The notes under the pieces: generated by a model | The model's input: the letters and a program-made list of their open reading frames with translations, nothing else | The model's database searches: none | Told to the model about the DNA's origin: nothing | Assembly (NCBI GenBank): GCA_963712175.1 | Contig: CAVQGZ010000007.1 | Location: 186,001 to 250,000, forward strand | Direction of reading: 5' to 3' | Origin: CAVQGZ01 sp963712175 | GTDB lineage: Bacteria; Actinomycetota; Actinomycetes; Jiangellales; Jiangellaceae | Length of the DNA stretch: 64,000 nt | Part shown: positions 1-8,843 of the stretch, piece by piece | Numbering within the stretch: the first letter of the stretch is position 1 | Layout of the letters: every line of letters begins with the position of its first letter | Made by a program: the position numbers and the translations under genes

Positions 1-79
1 GCTCGGACAACGGACGAGCAGTCACAGGCTCCGACCCTAGACAGAGCGAGGGCCGGCGAGGGAGCGAGGGTCCGGTGAC

Positions 80-119
80 AGCACGGGGGGCCCGAGCAGA
101 AGCTCGAGCCCCCCGTGCT
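80..119 (-). terminator. Strong hairpin downstream of the acyl-CoA dehydrogenase
   Basis: Arms 80-97 and 102-119 pair over 18 bp with a single G:T wobble and a 4-nt loop (AGAA). It lies 26 bp past the stop of the minus-strand acyl-CoA dehydrogenase, as expected for an intrinsic terminator. No T-tract follows, which is common in high-GC actinobacteria. Function is inferred from position and stem strength. Confidence 0.7.
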
Positions 120-145
120 CACGCGTCAACGACGCAGCGGACGCC

Positions 146-2096
146 TCACACCGTGGCGTACGGGTCTCGTCGTACGTCCTCGACCTGGGTGGGCCCGAAC
201 TCCTCGTCGGAGATCCACGGACCGGTGCCCTCGGTGAGGTCGACGATTCCCTCGTCCAGCCAGTGGTACTTGCCCTCCAGAAGACCCGCCGAGGCCTTCA
301 TGTCACGGGAGTCGGTGTTCTTCCACAGCGCGTCGAAGAGCCGGCCGATGCGCAGCTCGGCCTGACGGCAGAACAGGTCGGCGAGCTCGACGGCTTCGCG
401 CCCTTGGCGCCCCCGGCGTCGGTGCGGATCTGCTCCGCGTTCACGACCGCCGCCGACATCGCGAACAGCTCGGCGCCGATGTCGACGATCCGGCCGAGGA
501 ACGCCTGCTGGTGCTCGAGCGCGCCCCTGCCAGCGGCTCATCCCGTAGAACGTCGAGCGAGCGAGCTTGCGCGAGCTGCCGCTCGACGTAGCGCAGGTGC
601 CTGGCCAGCTCGCCGAACTCGTCGTAGGCGCCGGGGACTTGCCCTTGCCGACCGCCAGCTTCGGCAGCCAGCTCGCGTAGAACCCCGCGGCGCGGCACTG
701 CCGCCTGGCCCTTCGCCTGCAGGTCGGCCTCTGGGTCGATGATGTCGCCGGCAACTGAGAGGTGCTGGTCGATGGCCTCGCGAGCGATCAGCAGGTGCAT
801 GATCTCGGTCGAGCCCTCGAAGATCCGGTTGATGCGCATGTCGCGCAGCACCTGCTCGGCGGGCACGGCCCGCTCGCCGCGCGCCTTCAGCGACTCGGCG
901 GTCTCGTAGCCGCGTCCGCCACGGACCTGGACGAGCTCGTCGAGAACCTTGCCAGCCCATCTCGGTCGCGTAGAGCTTGGCGATCGCGGACTCGATGCGG
1001 ATGTCGTTGCGGCCCTCGTCGGTCATCAGGGCCGTGATCTCCAGCATGGCGTCCAGCGCGAACGTCGTCGCCGCCATGAACGACAGCTTCTCGGCCACCG
1101 CTCTCGTGCTTGCCGACCGGGCGCCCGATGGAGTCGCGAACGCCGGCCCACTCGCGGGCGATCTTGGTGGCCCACTTGGCCGACGCCGCCGCACATCGCC
1201 GGGATGGCGAGTCGGCCCGCGTTGAGCGTGGTCAGCGCGATGCGAAGGCCCGTGCCCCTCCTTGCCGATCAGGTTCTCGGCCGGCACGAAGACGTCGTCG
1301 AACCGGGTGACGCCGTTCTCGATGCCCGCGCAGGCCCATGAAGTCGTTGCGATGCTCGACGGTGATGCCGGGGCTTTCCATCTCGACGACGAACGCGGTG
1401 ATGCCGCCGCGGTGGCCCTCGGACTTCGGCACCCGAGCCATGATCACGACCAGCTCGGCGATGACGCCGTTGGTCGTCCAGAGCTTCACGCCGTTGAGCA
1501 TGTAGCCCTTGCCGTCCTCAGTCGGGACGGCAGTCGACTTCATGCGAGCCGGGTCCGAGCCGACGTCGGGCTCGGTCAGCAGGAACGCGGTGATGGCTCC
1601 TTTGGCGCAGCGAGGGCAGGAACTCCTTCTTCTGCTCCTCGGTCCCGAACAGCTTCACCGGCTGCGGCACGCCGATCGACTGGTGCGCCGAGAGAAGCGC
1701 GCCCAACGATCCGTGCACCTGCGTCAACAGCATCAGCGCCTGGTTGTAGGCCACCTGCGACAGCCCGAGGCCGCCGTACTCCTCAGGGATCTTCATGCCG
1801 AACGCGCCGAGGTCGGCCAGCCCCTTGATCACGAACTCGGGGATCACGCCGGTCTTCTCGATCTCGGCCCCGACCTCGCGCCACTCGGTCTCGCAGATGT
1901 GGCGCACCTTCTCCACGAAGACCTCGGTCTTGGCCGCCTTCTCAGGCGACTCGGTCGGGAACGGCGCGATCAGGTCGAGCCGGAAGTCACCGAGGTAGAG
2001 CTCCTTGCCGAACGACGGCAGGTGCCACTCGGTCTGACGACCGGACTCGGCCACCTTGCGGGCCTCGATCTCGGCCTGACGGGTACTGGATGGCAT
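146..2096 (-). pseudogene. Acyl-CoA dehydrogenase, interrupted by many indels
   Basis: Reads as a large (about 600-residue) flavin acyl-CoA dehydrogenase for fatty-acyl-CoA beta-oxidation. The N-terminal 160 residues are clean (EEYGGLGLSQVAYNQAL, then the first part of the catalytic core). The protein then continues only by hopping between all three minus-strand frames. Recognisable segments are TEPDVGSDPARM, GITVEHRNDFMGLRG, VTRFDDVFVPAENLIGKEG, MRINRIFEGSTEIMHLL and the C-terminal SDEEFGPTQVEDV. Frame breaks can be placed near 1607, 1330, 1253 and 1195, with several more between 450 and 960, mostly single extra bases in G/C runs. Residues between breaks stay family-like and no internal stops appear. 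That fits sequencing error or very recent inactivation better than old decay. The start at 2096 follows AAGGAGTCCAG, a good ribosome-binding site. A TetR-like operator lies upstream. Confidence 0.8.
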
Positions 2097-2152
2097 CTGG
2101 ACTCCTTGGGGACGAATGGGCGTACACCGATGACGTCGGCGCCGCGGCCTTG

Positions 2153-2180
2153 TTACTGACCAGTGTTACTGACGAGTAAC
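2153..2180. promoter_or_regulatory. TetR/FadR-like operator upstream of the acyl-CoA dehydrogenase
   Basis: Two copies of a 13-bp direct repeat (TTACTGACCAGTG at 2153-2165 and TTACTGACGAGTA at 2166-2178) abut each other. The second copy sits in an inverted repeat, GTTACT-gacg-AGTAAC (2165-2180). Such TTACTnnnnAGTAA palindromes are typical of TetR-family repressors of acyl-CoA metabolism. The site is 57-84 bp upstream of the gene start. Which regulator binds is not visible here. Confidence 0.6.
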
Positions 2181-2220
2181 CCAATGGCAAGAGGCGTGGG
2201 TCGAATCCTGCGTCCAACCG

Positions 2221-3219
2221 TCAGGAGAGCAGCACGGCAGCGCCGTTGACACGGTCGGCCGCCAGGTCAGCGAGGGCGCGATCGGCGTGGTCGAGCGGGT
2301 AGGAGGTGGTCTGGACCGACAGCCGGTGCTGGGCAGCGAACGACAGGAAGTCTCGGCCGTCCTCGCGCGTGTTCGACGTAACCGAGCGCACCTCACGCTC
2401 GTAGAACAGGTGCTTCTCGTAGTCCAGCGGTGGTACGGCGGACAGGTGGATGCCAGCGATCGCCAGCACACCCCCGCGGTCCAGGGCCTCGAGGGCCACC
2501 GGGACGAGCCAGCCGACCGGGGCGAACAGGATCGCGGCGTCGAGCGGCTCCGGCGGTCGAGCCTGCGCATCCCCGGCCGTGGAGGCCCCCAGCGTCAGAG
2601 CCAGGTCGCGAGCCTCAGGCGAACGCGTCATGACGTGAACGGTCGCGCCGCGTGCGAGCGCCACCTGAGCCGCCAGGTGCGCCGACCCGCCGAACCCGTA
2701 GATCCCGAGCCGGCCACCCGGCGGCAACGACGCCCGCGACAGGGCGCGATAGCCGATGATTCCCGCACACAGCAGGGGGGCCAAAGCCTCATCGGAGTAC
2801 CCGGCGGGAAGCCGGTAGGCGAAGTCGGCCGGGACGGTCACGTATTCGGCGTATCCACCGTCGTGCGTCCAGCCCGTGTACTCCGAGTCGGGGCAGAGGT
2901 TCTCGGCGCCGCGAGCGCAGTAGCGGCACCGCCCGCAGGTGCGACGCAGCCACGCCACACCGACCCGGTCGCCAACTGCGAAGCCCGCCACGTCGGCGCC
3001 CAGCGCGTCCACCTCTCCCACGACCTCGTGGCCAGGGACCACCGCTGACCGGCGCACGGGCAGGTCACCTTCGGCGACATGCAGGTCAGTGCGACACACG
3101 CCCGAGGCGAGCACGCGAACGCGCAGCTCGTCCGGGTCTGGCTCGGGCGGGGCGACCTGGCAGCGATCAAGCGGGTGCCCAGCGAGGGGTCCGGGACGAG
3201 TGACGTGCCACGCCAGCAT
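2221..3219 (-). CDS. Zinc-dependent alcohol dehydrogenase (MDR family)
   Basis: A 332-residue medium-chain dehydrogenase that interconverts alcohols and aldehydes with NAD(P)H in the cytosol. The catalytic-zinc motif is visible near residue 38 (GVCRTDLH) with GHEVVG following. The structural-zinc loop carries four cysteines (CGRCRYCARGAENLC). The Rossmann region starts at GIYGFGGSAHLAAQVA. Annotation from an upstream GTG at 3291 is possible, but homologues begin at MLAWHVTRPGPL, so I place the start at 3219. It resembles AdhP-type enzymes of actinobacteria; substrate is unknown. It is divergent from the small gene at 3294 and runs in the same direction as the acyl-CoA dehydrogenase, 124 bp upstream of it. 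Confidence 0.9.
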   Translation of the reverse strand: MLAWHVTRPGPLAGHPLDRCQVAPPEPDPDELRVRVLASGVCRTDLHVAEGDLPVRRSAVVPGHEVVGEVDALGADVAGFAVGDRVGVAWLRRTCGRCRYCARGAENLCPDSEYTGWTHDGGYAEYVTVPADFAYRLPAGYSDEALAPLLCAGIIGYRALSRASLPPGGRLGIYGFGGSAHLAAQVALARGATVHVMTRSPEARDLALTLGASTAGDAQARPPEPLDAAILFAPVGWLVPVALEALDRGGVLAIAGIHLSAVPPLDYEKHLFYEREVRSVTSNTREDGRDFLSFAAQHRLSVQTTSYPLDHADRALADLAADRVNGAAVLLS

Positions 3220-3293
3220 CCGGCCATTGTGGCGCGCCCGCTTTCGGACGACACTGGTTGTGAAGACCCCCAGGGGGAAAGGGAGTATCACTC

Positions 3294-3530
3294 ATGACGG
3301 ACAGGCACCTTCAGTCGTCGGACAGCGTCGAGACTGTGACGGGCGGCCACGCCACGTCGATGGAGCTCGCCGAGTTGATCGAGGTCGTCATCGGCCAGGT
3401 GAGCGCCGAGGGGCTGACCGGCGACGCAGCCCGGCACACCGTGGTGGAGCGGATCATGGAGCAGATCGACGACCCCGCGCAGCATGCGGTCGTGGCCGGT
3501 CACGTCCACGCGCGCATGGATCTCGGCTGA
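3294..3530 (+). CDS. Small acidic hypothetical protein (78 aa)
   Basis: I do not recognise this family. The ATG is preceded at good spacing by AAAGGGAG, and codon use is typical of the window, so it is probably real. The product is a soluble, acidic, mostly helical protein (SMELAELIEVVIGQV, then AARHTVVERIMEQI) with no cysteine, signal peptide or membrane segment. It stands alone, divergent from the alcohol dehydrogenase and convergent with the arsenate-reductase-like gene 37 bp beyond its stop. It could be a small regulatory or stress protein, but nothing in the sequence assigns a role. Confidence 0.6.
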   Translation: MTDRHLQSSDSVETVTGGHATSMELAELIEVVIGQVSAEGLTGDAARHTVVERIMEQIDDPAQHAVVAGHVHARMDLG

Positions 3531-3567
3531 CTACTGGTTTCACGCCACAGATGGGCTGGCAGCCTGC

Positions 3568-4221
3568 CTAGGACGTGTTGCGCTGCGACCTCGGCAGTCG
3601 GGCCGCGAGGTCGGCGACGCGTGCGGCGATGTCGTCGCGAATCGCCCGGACCTCGTCCAGCGACCTACCCCGCGGGTCGGCGACGTCCCAGTGCTCGTGC
3701 GGGGTGTCGTCGGAGGACGCCACTGCCTCGCCGTCGCCGAAGCTGACGACCAGGTCCGCTGCTTGCAGCATCTCGGCCGTGTACGGCTTGGGGAACGACT
3801 GCTCGAGCGAGACGCCTACCTCGTGCATGACCTCGAGCACCTCGGGAACGACGTCGACCTCGGGGTCGACGCCGGCTGAGAAGGCCAGTACCTCGCCGTC
3901 GATCTCGAGCCCCAGCAGCCCCTTGGCCATCTTGGCTCGTCCGCCGTCATGCGTGTCGAGGAACAGGACGGCTGGGAGTCCCTCGTGATGCCCGTTCATC
4001 CGGGCCAACGCCCACAGCTGACCGCGGGCGAACCGCTCCGCCAGCAGGGGGACGTGGTTCTTGATGCGTGCACCAGCGTCGATGTGGTCCCAGCTGGCCT
4101 GCAGCACGGCGTCGACGGACTCCTGCCCGACCTTGCCCACGAACTCGGTGTTGAGGCGCTCCCGAGCAGCCCTGACCGCGATCTTGGTGTCGAGAGACAG
4201 GTCCTCGAGGTCGTGCAGCAT
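3568..4221 (-). CDS. Arsenate reductase/LMW-phosphatase-like protein lacking all cysteines
   Basis: The 217-residue product has the layout of actinobacterial arsenate-mycothiol transferases: an N-terminal three-helix bundle (about residues 1-75) and a low-molecular-weight phosphatase domain (about 85-215). The family P-loop Cx5R(S) is replaced by DTHDGGRA, with Asp in place of the nucleophilic Cys. The second region, normally MGCGDxCP, reads FGDGEAVA. The trailing DP-G...R.IRDDIAARV motif is kept. No cysteine occurs anywhere in the protein, so family chemistry cannot work. It may bind a ligand or act as a regulatory pseudo-enzyme. Start at 4221 is set by the perfect AGGAGGCC site (4225-4232); the frame is open further upstream without support. 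Confidence 0.8.
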   Translation of the reverse strand: MLHDLEDLSLDTKIAVRAARERLNTEFVGKVGQESVDAVLQASWDHIDAGARIKNHVPLLAERFARGQLWALARMNGHHEGLPAVLFLDTHDGGRAKMAKGLLGLEIDGEVLAFSAGVDPEVDVVPEVLEVMHEVGVSLEQSFPKPYTAEMLQAADLVVSFGDGEAVASSDDTPHEHWDVADPRGRSLDEVRAIRDDIAARVADLAARLPRSQRNTS

Positions 4222-4295
4222 GATGGCCTCCTGACGAACGGGACATGACGTCCCGATGAACAGGATACCGCGGTAGCCGCCCCGCTCGACGGCTT

Positions 4296-4401
4296 GCGTC
4301 CGAGCCCCTCGCACCTATTGCCTCACCGTCCTCGGACGCTACCCGGCGCGCTGGCTTGCGTCCGACTCGCTCGCACCTATTGCCCCCTGACTCTCGGACG
4401 C
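4296..4401. repeat. Paired 44-bp structured repeat, locus 1
   Basis: Two 44-bp units (4296-4339 and 4358-4401) are separated by 18 bp. Each unit is GCGTCCGAg / 3 variable / CTCGCACCTATTGCC / 8 variable / CTCGGACGC: complementary 9-bp ends around a fixed 15-bp core. The cores are at 4308-4322 and 4370-4384, a 62-bp period. The same arrangement, including the 18-bp gap, recurs at 24298-24403. Here the pair occupies the divergent region between the arsenate-reductase-like gene and putA. It could be a dispersed palindromic (REP-like) element, an RNA hairpin pair, or dimeric protein-binding sites. Confidence 0.85.
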
Positions 4402-4427
4402 TCGGGCGCACCTGAGGCCGCAAGACG

Positions 4428-7400
4428 GTGGACACCCAGCGGCGAGGGTCCGAGGATGGCCTCGTGGTCACCACGGCGAGGCCTGCGAGATCGACAACCG
4501 CCGACGCACTCGCGCAGAGCGCCGTCGATCTTGCCGGGGACTGGCTCCGGCGGGCCCGCGCCGATCAGCGCCGCTCGGAGAAGCGCACCGTCCGGCGCCT
4601 GCAGGGAGTGATCGACGACCCGGAGGGCATCGACTTCACGATGCAGTTCGTCGATCGGGTGGCCCGGCACCGCGACAACGCGGCCGCAGCCCGTCAGCTC
4701 CAGGCCCTGGTGCAGGGCAAGCCCCTACCCTCGTTCCTGTCACCGGTCGACCAGGGCCTGCTGCGCGCGGGCGCCGCGCTTGCACCGAAGATCCCCGACC
4801 TCGTCATGCCGATCGCCCGCCGACGCATGCGACAGATCGTTGGACACCTCGTCGTCGACGCCGAACCGCGTCCGATGCACGCCCACCTCGCCCGGCAGCG
4901 CAAGCAGGGCTTCGACCTCAACGTGAACCTGCTCGGCGAGATGGTGCTCGGGGACGGCGAAGCGCAGCGTCGCTTCGAGCGCACTCTCGATCTGATCGCA
5001 GACCCGACGGTCGACTACGTGTCGGTGAAGCTCTCGTCCATCGCCGCCCAGCTCGACCTGTGGTCGTTCGACGTGACGCTGGCCAGGGTCGAAGAGCGGC
5101 TGCACACGCTCATGACGAAGGCTGCCACGAGCGACCCGGTGACCTTCGTCAACCTGGACATGGAGGAGTACCGGGACCTCGAGCTGACCCTGCAGGCGTT
5201 CATGCACGTGCTCGACGAGCCCGACCTGCGCCACGTCGACGCGGGGATCGTCCTGCAGTGCTACCTGCCCGACTCCTTCGACGCGCTGCAACGGCTGAGC
5301 ACCTGGGCGGGCGAGCGTCAGCGCCGTGGCGGAGGGACGGTCAAGGTGCGCCTGGTCAAGGGGGCCAACCTGGCGATGGAGAAGGTCGATGCGGCGGTTC
5401 ACGGGTGGCACCAGGCGCCGTTCACGAGCAAGCAGGACGTCGACGCCAGCTACAAGCGGTGCCTGGACTGGGTCCTCGACCCCGAGCGGATGACCGGCCT
5501 GCGGATCGGCGTGGCCAGCCACAACCTCTTCGACATGGCCTGGGCCCATCTGCTTGCCGCCCGTCGCGGCGTGTCCGACGACGTCGAGATGGAGATGCTG
5601 CAGGGCATTGCCCCGGCCCAGGCGAGGGTCGTGAACCTCGACGACGGAGGGCTGCGCCTGTACACGCCGATCGTGTCCCGCAAGGACTTCGACATCGCCA
5701 TCAGCTACCTCTTCCGGCGCCTCGAGGAGAACACCTCGACGCAGAACTTCTTGCGCCACCTCTGGACCCTCGAGCCCGGCTCGGCCGAGTTCGCTCGGCA
5801 GGCCCGACGCTTCACGGCCGCCGTCGATCGCCGATGGGTGGTTGAGGATGCTCCACGGCGGCTGCAGGCGCCGCCGGCAGTACCCGGGGACGGCTTCGTG
5901 AACGAGCCGGACACCGACCCGTCCCTGCCAACCACCCAGGCCTGGTTGCGGGATGTGCGCGCGACTGAGGTGATCGGGGTCAGGACCGAGCTCACCACCA
6001 GCACCGACGTGGTGGACGCGGCGCTCGCCCGAGCTCGCGACGCCCAACCGGCCTGGGCCGCTCGGTCGGGCGCCGAGCGCCGCGAGGTCCTTCGGGCTGT
6101 CGCCGACGAGCTCAGCGCCCGGCGGCCGGACCTGCTGGCGACGATGAACCACGAGGGACGCAAGACCTACGCCGAAGCGGACCCTGAGATCAGCGAGGGC
6201 ATCGACTTCGCCCGCTGGTACGGCGAGCAGGCTCACGAGCTCGATGAGCTCCAGCGAACCCAGCGGGCAGCCTTCGCGCCGCTGGGTGTGGTCGCCGTGG
6301 TGCCGCCCTGGAACTTCCCCATGGCAATCCCCGCAGGCGGGGTCCTGGCGTCGCTGGCTGCCGGGAGCAGCGTGCTGTTCAAGCCGTCCTTGGAGACACC
6401 GCGGTGCGCCGAGATCGTGGCGGAGGCCTGCTGGGCAGCCGGTGTCCCGGACGACGTCCTGCAGCTCATCCGCACGCCTGACGACGACGTGGGCCGCCAC
6501 CTGGTCACCGGAGCCGATGCAGTGATCCTGACCGGCTCGTGGGAGACGGCGAACCTGTTCCGGTCCTGGAAGCCGGATATGCGTCTCTTCGCCGAGACGA
6601 GCGGCAAGAACTCCCTCGTGGTGACGCCGCAGGCCGACATCGACCTGGCCGCCGGCGACCTGGTCCGCTCGGCCTTCGGCCACTCCGGGCAGAAGTGCTC
6701 GGCAGCCAGCCTGGGGATCCTGGTCGGCGAGCTGGCAGACGACCAGCGCTTCCTGGACAAGGTTGTCGATGCAGCAACGAGCCTGCGGCTGGGCTGGGCC
6801 ACCGAACCTGGCGTCACGATGGGGCCGACGATCGCGCCAGCCGCTGGCAAGCTCCTGGATGCGCTGACCCGCCTGGGCCCCGGGGAGAGCTGGGTGCTCG
6901 AGCCCCGGCGACTCGACGACGCCGGAGCGCTGTGGAGCCCCGGGATCAAGGCCGGAGTCGTGGTGGGGTCGCAGTTCCACCAGACCGAGTACTTCGGCCC
7001 GGTCCTGGGCATCATGCGGGCCCGCGACCTCGACGAGGCCATCGCGCTGCAGAACGGTGTGCCCTACGGGCTCACCGGCGGTATCCACTCGCTCGACCCC
7101 GACGAGGTCGCACGTTGGCTGGACGGCGTCGAGGTGGGCAACGCCTACGTCAACCGCCACATCACCGGTGCGATCGTGCGCCGCCAACCCTTCGGCGGCT
7201 GGAAGCGTTCCTCGATCGGTCCCGGCGCCAAGGCGGGTGGGCCGGACTACCTGCTCCAGCTCGGCACCTGGCACGACTCCGGCCCGACGACGGCCGACGG
7301 CGACACGAGCGACGAGTACTGGTGGAGCTCGTACTACGGGCGCAGCCACGACCCGACCGGGCTGTTCTGCGAGCAGAACGCGTTGCGCTACCTGCCTCGC

Positions 7401-7781
7401 CCCCACGTCGTCGTCCGAGTCGGGGCCGACGCGGACTCGGCTGACGCGGCCCGGACTGTGCGCGCCGCGAGGGCAGCCGGCGTTCGGCCTACCGTGTCGG
7501 CCGCCACCTCCGCGGGACTGCCCGACGGTGTGGGCAGAGTCGAGGACGACGAGACCTTCGCTGCCGGGCTCTCCGGGATGCAGTTCGGGCGCGTGCGCCA
7601 CGTCGGGCGAGCGCCGGCGATGCTGCGAGCCTCGGCAGTCGCGGCTGAGGTCGACGTCATCGACGAGCCTGTCGTCGCGAGCGGACGCCTGGAGATGCGC
7701 TGGTACCTGCGAGAGCAGGCCATCTCTCGCACGCTGCATCGCTTCGGCAACCTGCTCGGCTCACCCGACGTCGCCACCTGA
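4428..7781 (+). CDS. putA: Bifunctional proline dehydrogenase / P5C dehydrogenase (PutA)
   Basis: Oxidises proline to pyrroline-5-carboxylate (FAD) and then to glutamate (NAD+), channelling the intermediate. The 1117-residue protein has an N-terminal helical region and a proline dehydrogenase barrel to about residue 440, ending in YLFRRLEEN near 425. The aldehyde dehydrogenase domain spans about 510-940. The catalytic Cys757 lies in FGHSGQKCSAAS and the general-base Glu723 in AETSGKNS; PPWNFPMAIP marks the NAD site. A C-terminal tail of about 160 residues follows. No N-terminal DNA-binding domain is present, so it is not an autoregulating PutA. The start is GTG at 4428; GTG at 4464, after GAGG, is an alternative. 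It stands alone, with the paired repeat directly upstream. Confidence 0.95.
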   Translation: MDTQRRGSEDGLVVTTARPARSTTADALAQSAVDLAGDWLRRARADQRRSEKRTVRRLQGVIDDPEGIDFTMQFVDRVARHRDNAAAARQLQALVQGKPLPSFLSPVDQGLLRAGAALAPKIPDLVMPIARRRMRQIVGHLVVDAEPRPMHAHLARQRKQGFDLNVNLLGEMVLGDGEAQRRFERTLDLIADPTVDYVSVKLSSIAAQLDLWSFDVTLARVEERLHTLMTKAATSDPVTFVNLDMEEYRDLELTLQAFMHVLDEPDLRHVDAGIVLQCYLPDSFDALQRLSTWAGERQRRGGGTVKVRLVKGANLAMEKVDAAVHGWHQAPFTSKQDVDASYKRCLDWVLDPERMTGLRIGVASHNLFDMAWAHLLAARRGVSDDVEMEMLQGIAPAQARVVNLDDGGLRLYTPIVSRKDFDIAISYLFRRLEENTSTQNFLRHLWTLEPGSAEFARQARRFTAAVDRRWVVEDAPRRLQAPPAVPGDGFVNEPDTDPSLPTTQAWLRDVRATEVIGVRTELTTSTDVVDAALARARDAQPAWAARSGAERREVLRAVADELSARRPDLLATMNHEGRKTYAEADPEISEGIDFARWYGEQAHELDELQRTQRAAFAPLGVVAVVPPWNFPMAIPAGGVLASLAAGSSVLFKPSLETPRCAEIVAEACWAAGVPDDVLQLIRTPDDDVGRHLVTGADAVILTGSWETANLFRSWKPDMRLFAETSGKNSLVVTPQADIDLAAGDLVRSAFGHSGQKCSAASLGILVGELADDQRFLDKVVDAATSLRLGWATEPGVTMGPTIAPAAGKLLDALTRLGPGESWVLEPRRLDDAGALWSPGIKAGVVVGSQFHQTEYFGPVLGIMRARDLDEAIALQNGVPYGLTGGIHSLDPDEVARWLDGVEVGNAYVNRHITGAIVRRQPFGGWKRSSIGPGAKAGGPDYLLQLGTWHDSGPTTADGDTSDEYWWSSYYGRSHDPTGLFCEQNALRYLPRPHVVVRVGADADSADAARTVRAARAAGVRPTVSAATSAGLPDGVGRVEDDETFAAGLSGMQFGRVRHVGRAPAMLRASAVAAEVDVIDEPVVASGRLEMRWYLREQAISRTLHRFGNLLGSPDVAT

Positions 7782-7789
7782 CGGCTGCC

Positions 7790-8722
7790 TCACGAGCGGT
7801 CAGTGAGCCCGAGGCGTTCTCGCGCGCTGGCCAGGAAGACCGGGTGCGTCCAGTAGTACGACGCGGCGTGCGTGAGAACGCGATCGCCGCGCTCGCCTGC
7901 GTAGACCTCGATGTCGTCGGGCAGGGATCCGTCGGCCAAGGTGAACATCGGCGCCGCGAGGAACGCCCAGGGGTCGAGGGGGACGAAGTAGTTCGTCCAG
8001 GTCTGGATCGTCGGCGGCAACGTCACCGGCGCCCCCGCGGCTGTGGGGTCGAGGCTCTGCGGGGAGCAGCCGATCACGTGGAAGTACGAGATCTGGCTCG
8101 CGCAGGTGAGGAACTGGTTGATGTGCACGGTCGGGAACCCGGAGACGGCGAGGTCGAACAGCATCGCCCCACCGAGGCTGTGGCTGATGACGTCCAGAGG
8201 TCGCGCGGCCAGGCCGTGGCCCGGAGCGTTCTCCATCAGCGTCTCCCAGATGCGAGCGTGCAGAGCCGCCTGGTGGCGCTGGTACAGGATGAGGTCGCCG
8301 GTGAACTCGCCCGACGCACGCTGGTACTGAGTGCGCACGAGTCCGTAGATGTTGCCGAGGATGCGTCGGCGCGAGTCGGAGCTGCGTCGCCGCCAGCCAG
8401 TCGAGACGGTGTCCATGAGCCCCCCGAGGTCACGGTTGGCCACGGCAGTCCGCACCTCTGCCGAGCTCTCCCGGGTGGCCCTGGCCTCCTTCGAAGACCA
8501 GGACAGGTACGGCAAGATCGTGTCCAGCGGCTGAGTGGGAGCCCCCATGTCGCCCCAGTACACGGGGATCAGGCGAACTCCCTCGCCCAGCGCCGCGTTC
8601 AAGCCGGCCACGTCGTCCAGGTAGGTCTGCTTGTCGCGGGTTCCGATGCCGTGAATCACCAGAACCGGACGCGGCTCGTCCCGCTGGGAGGCACCCTGGC
8701 TCACCGGCCCGACGGTACTCAT
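7790..8722 (-). CDS. Alpha/beta-hydrolase-fold protein
   Basis: A 310-residue cytosolic protein with an alpha/beta hydrolase outline. It has an early HGIG oxyanion-type turn (PVLVIHGIGTRD) and a nucleophile elbow, ISHSLGGAMLFDLA, around residue 185. A His-containing C-terminus (RVLTHAASYYWTHPVF) could supply the catalytic base. The middle (HARIWETLMENAP) is helical and likely forms the cap. There is no signal peptide. Substrate cannot be read from sequence; lipase/esterase-like proteins with this HGIG start are common in actinobacteria. The frame is open upstream to 9118, but that part is low-complexity and antisense to the MFS gene, so I start at the Met at 8722 (Met at 8725 also possible). 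It is convergent with putA, 8 bp apart. Confidence 0.8.
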   Translation of the reverse strand: MSTVGPVSQGASQRDEPRPVLVIHGIGTRDKQTYLDDVAGLNAALGEGVRLIPVYWGDMGAPTQPLDTILPYLSWSSKEARATRESSAEVRTAVANRDLGGLMDTVSTGWRRRSSDSRRRILGNIYGLVRTQYQRASGEFTGDLILYQRHQAALHARIWETLMENAPGHGLAARPLDVISHSLGGAMLFDLAVSGFPTVHINQFLTCASQISYFHVIGCSPQSLDPTAAGAPVTLPPTIQTWTNYFVPLDPWAFLAAPMFTLADGSLPDDIEVYAGERGDRVLTHAASYYWTHPVFLASARERLGLTDRS

Positions 8723-8843
8723 CATCGGCGTCGACCGTGCCGGCGGGCGAGATGGCGACGATGACTGCGTCGGCAGCACTAGCGTCGACGGACGCGACGA
8801 ACCCGTCGCGTCCGGTCCAGACTCGAGGACGGCGGCGCCAGGA

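Noticed and set aside
3568..4221. Annotating this gene as a functional arsenate reductase (arsC)
   Set aside because: The catalytic and resolving cysteines are absent, so the activity cannot be claimed.
4740..7739. A 999-codon open frame on the minus strand across putA
   Set aside because: It runs antisense to putA, is His/Arg/Gly-rich and has no family features; a GC-rich shadow.
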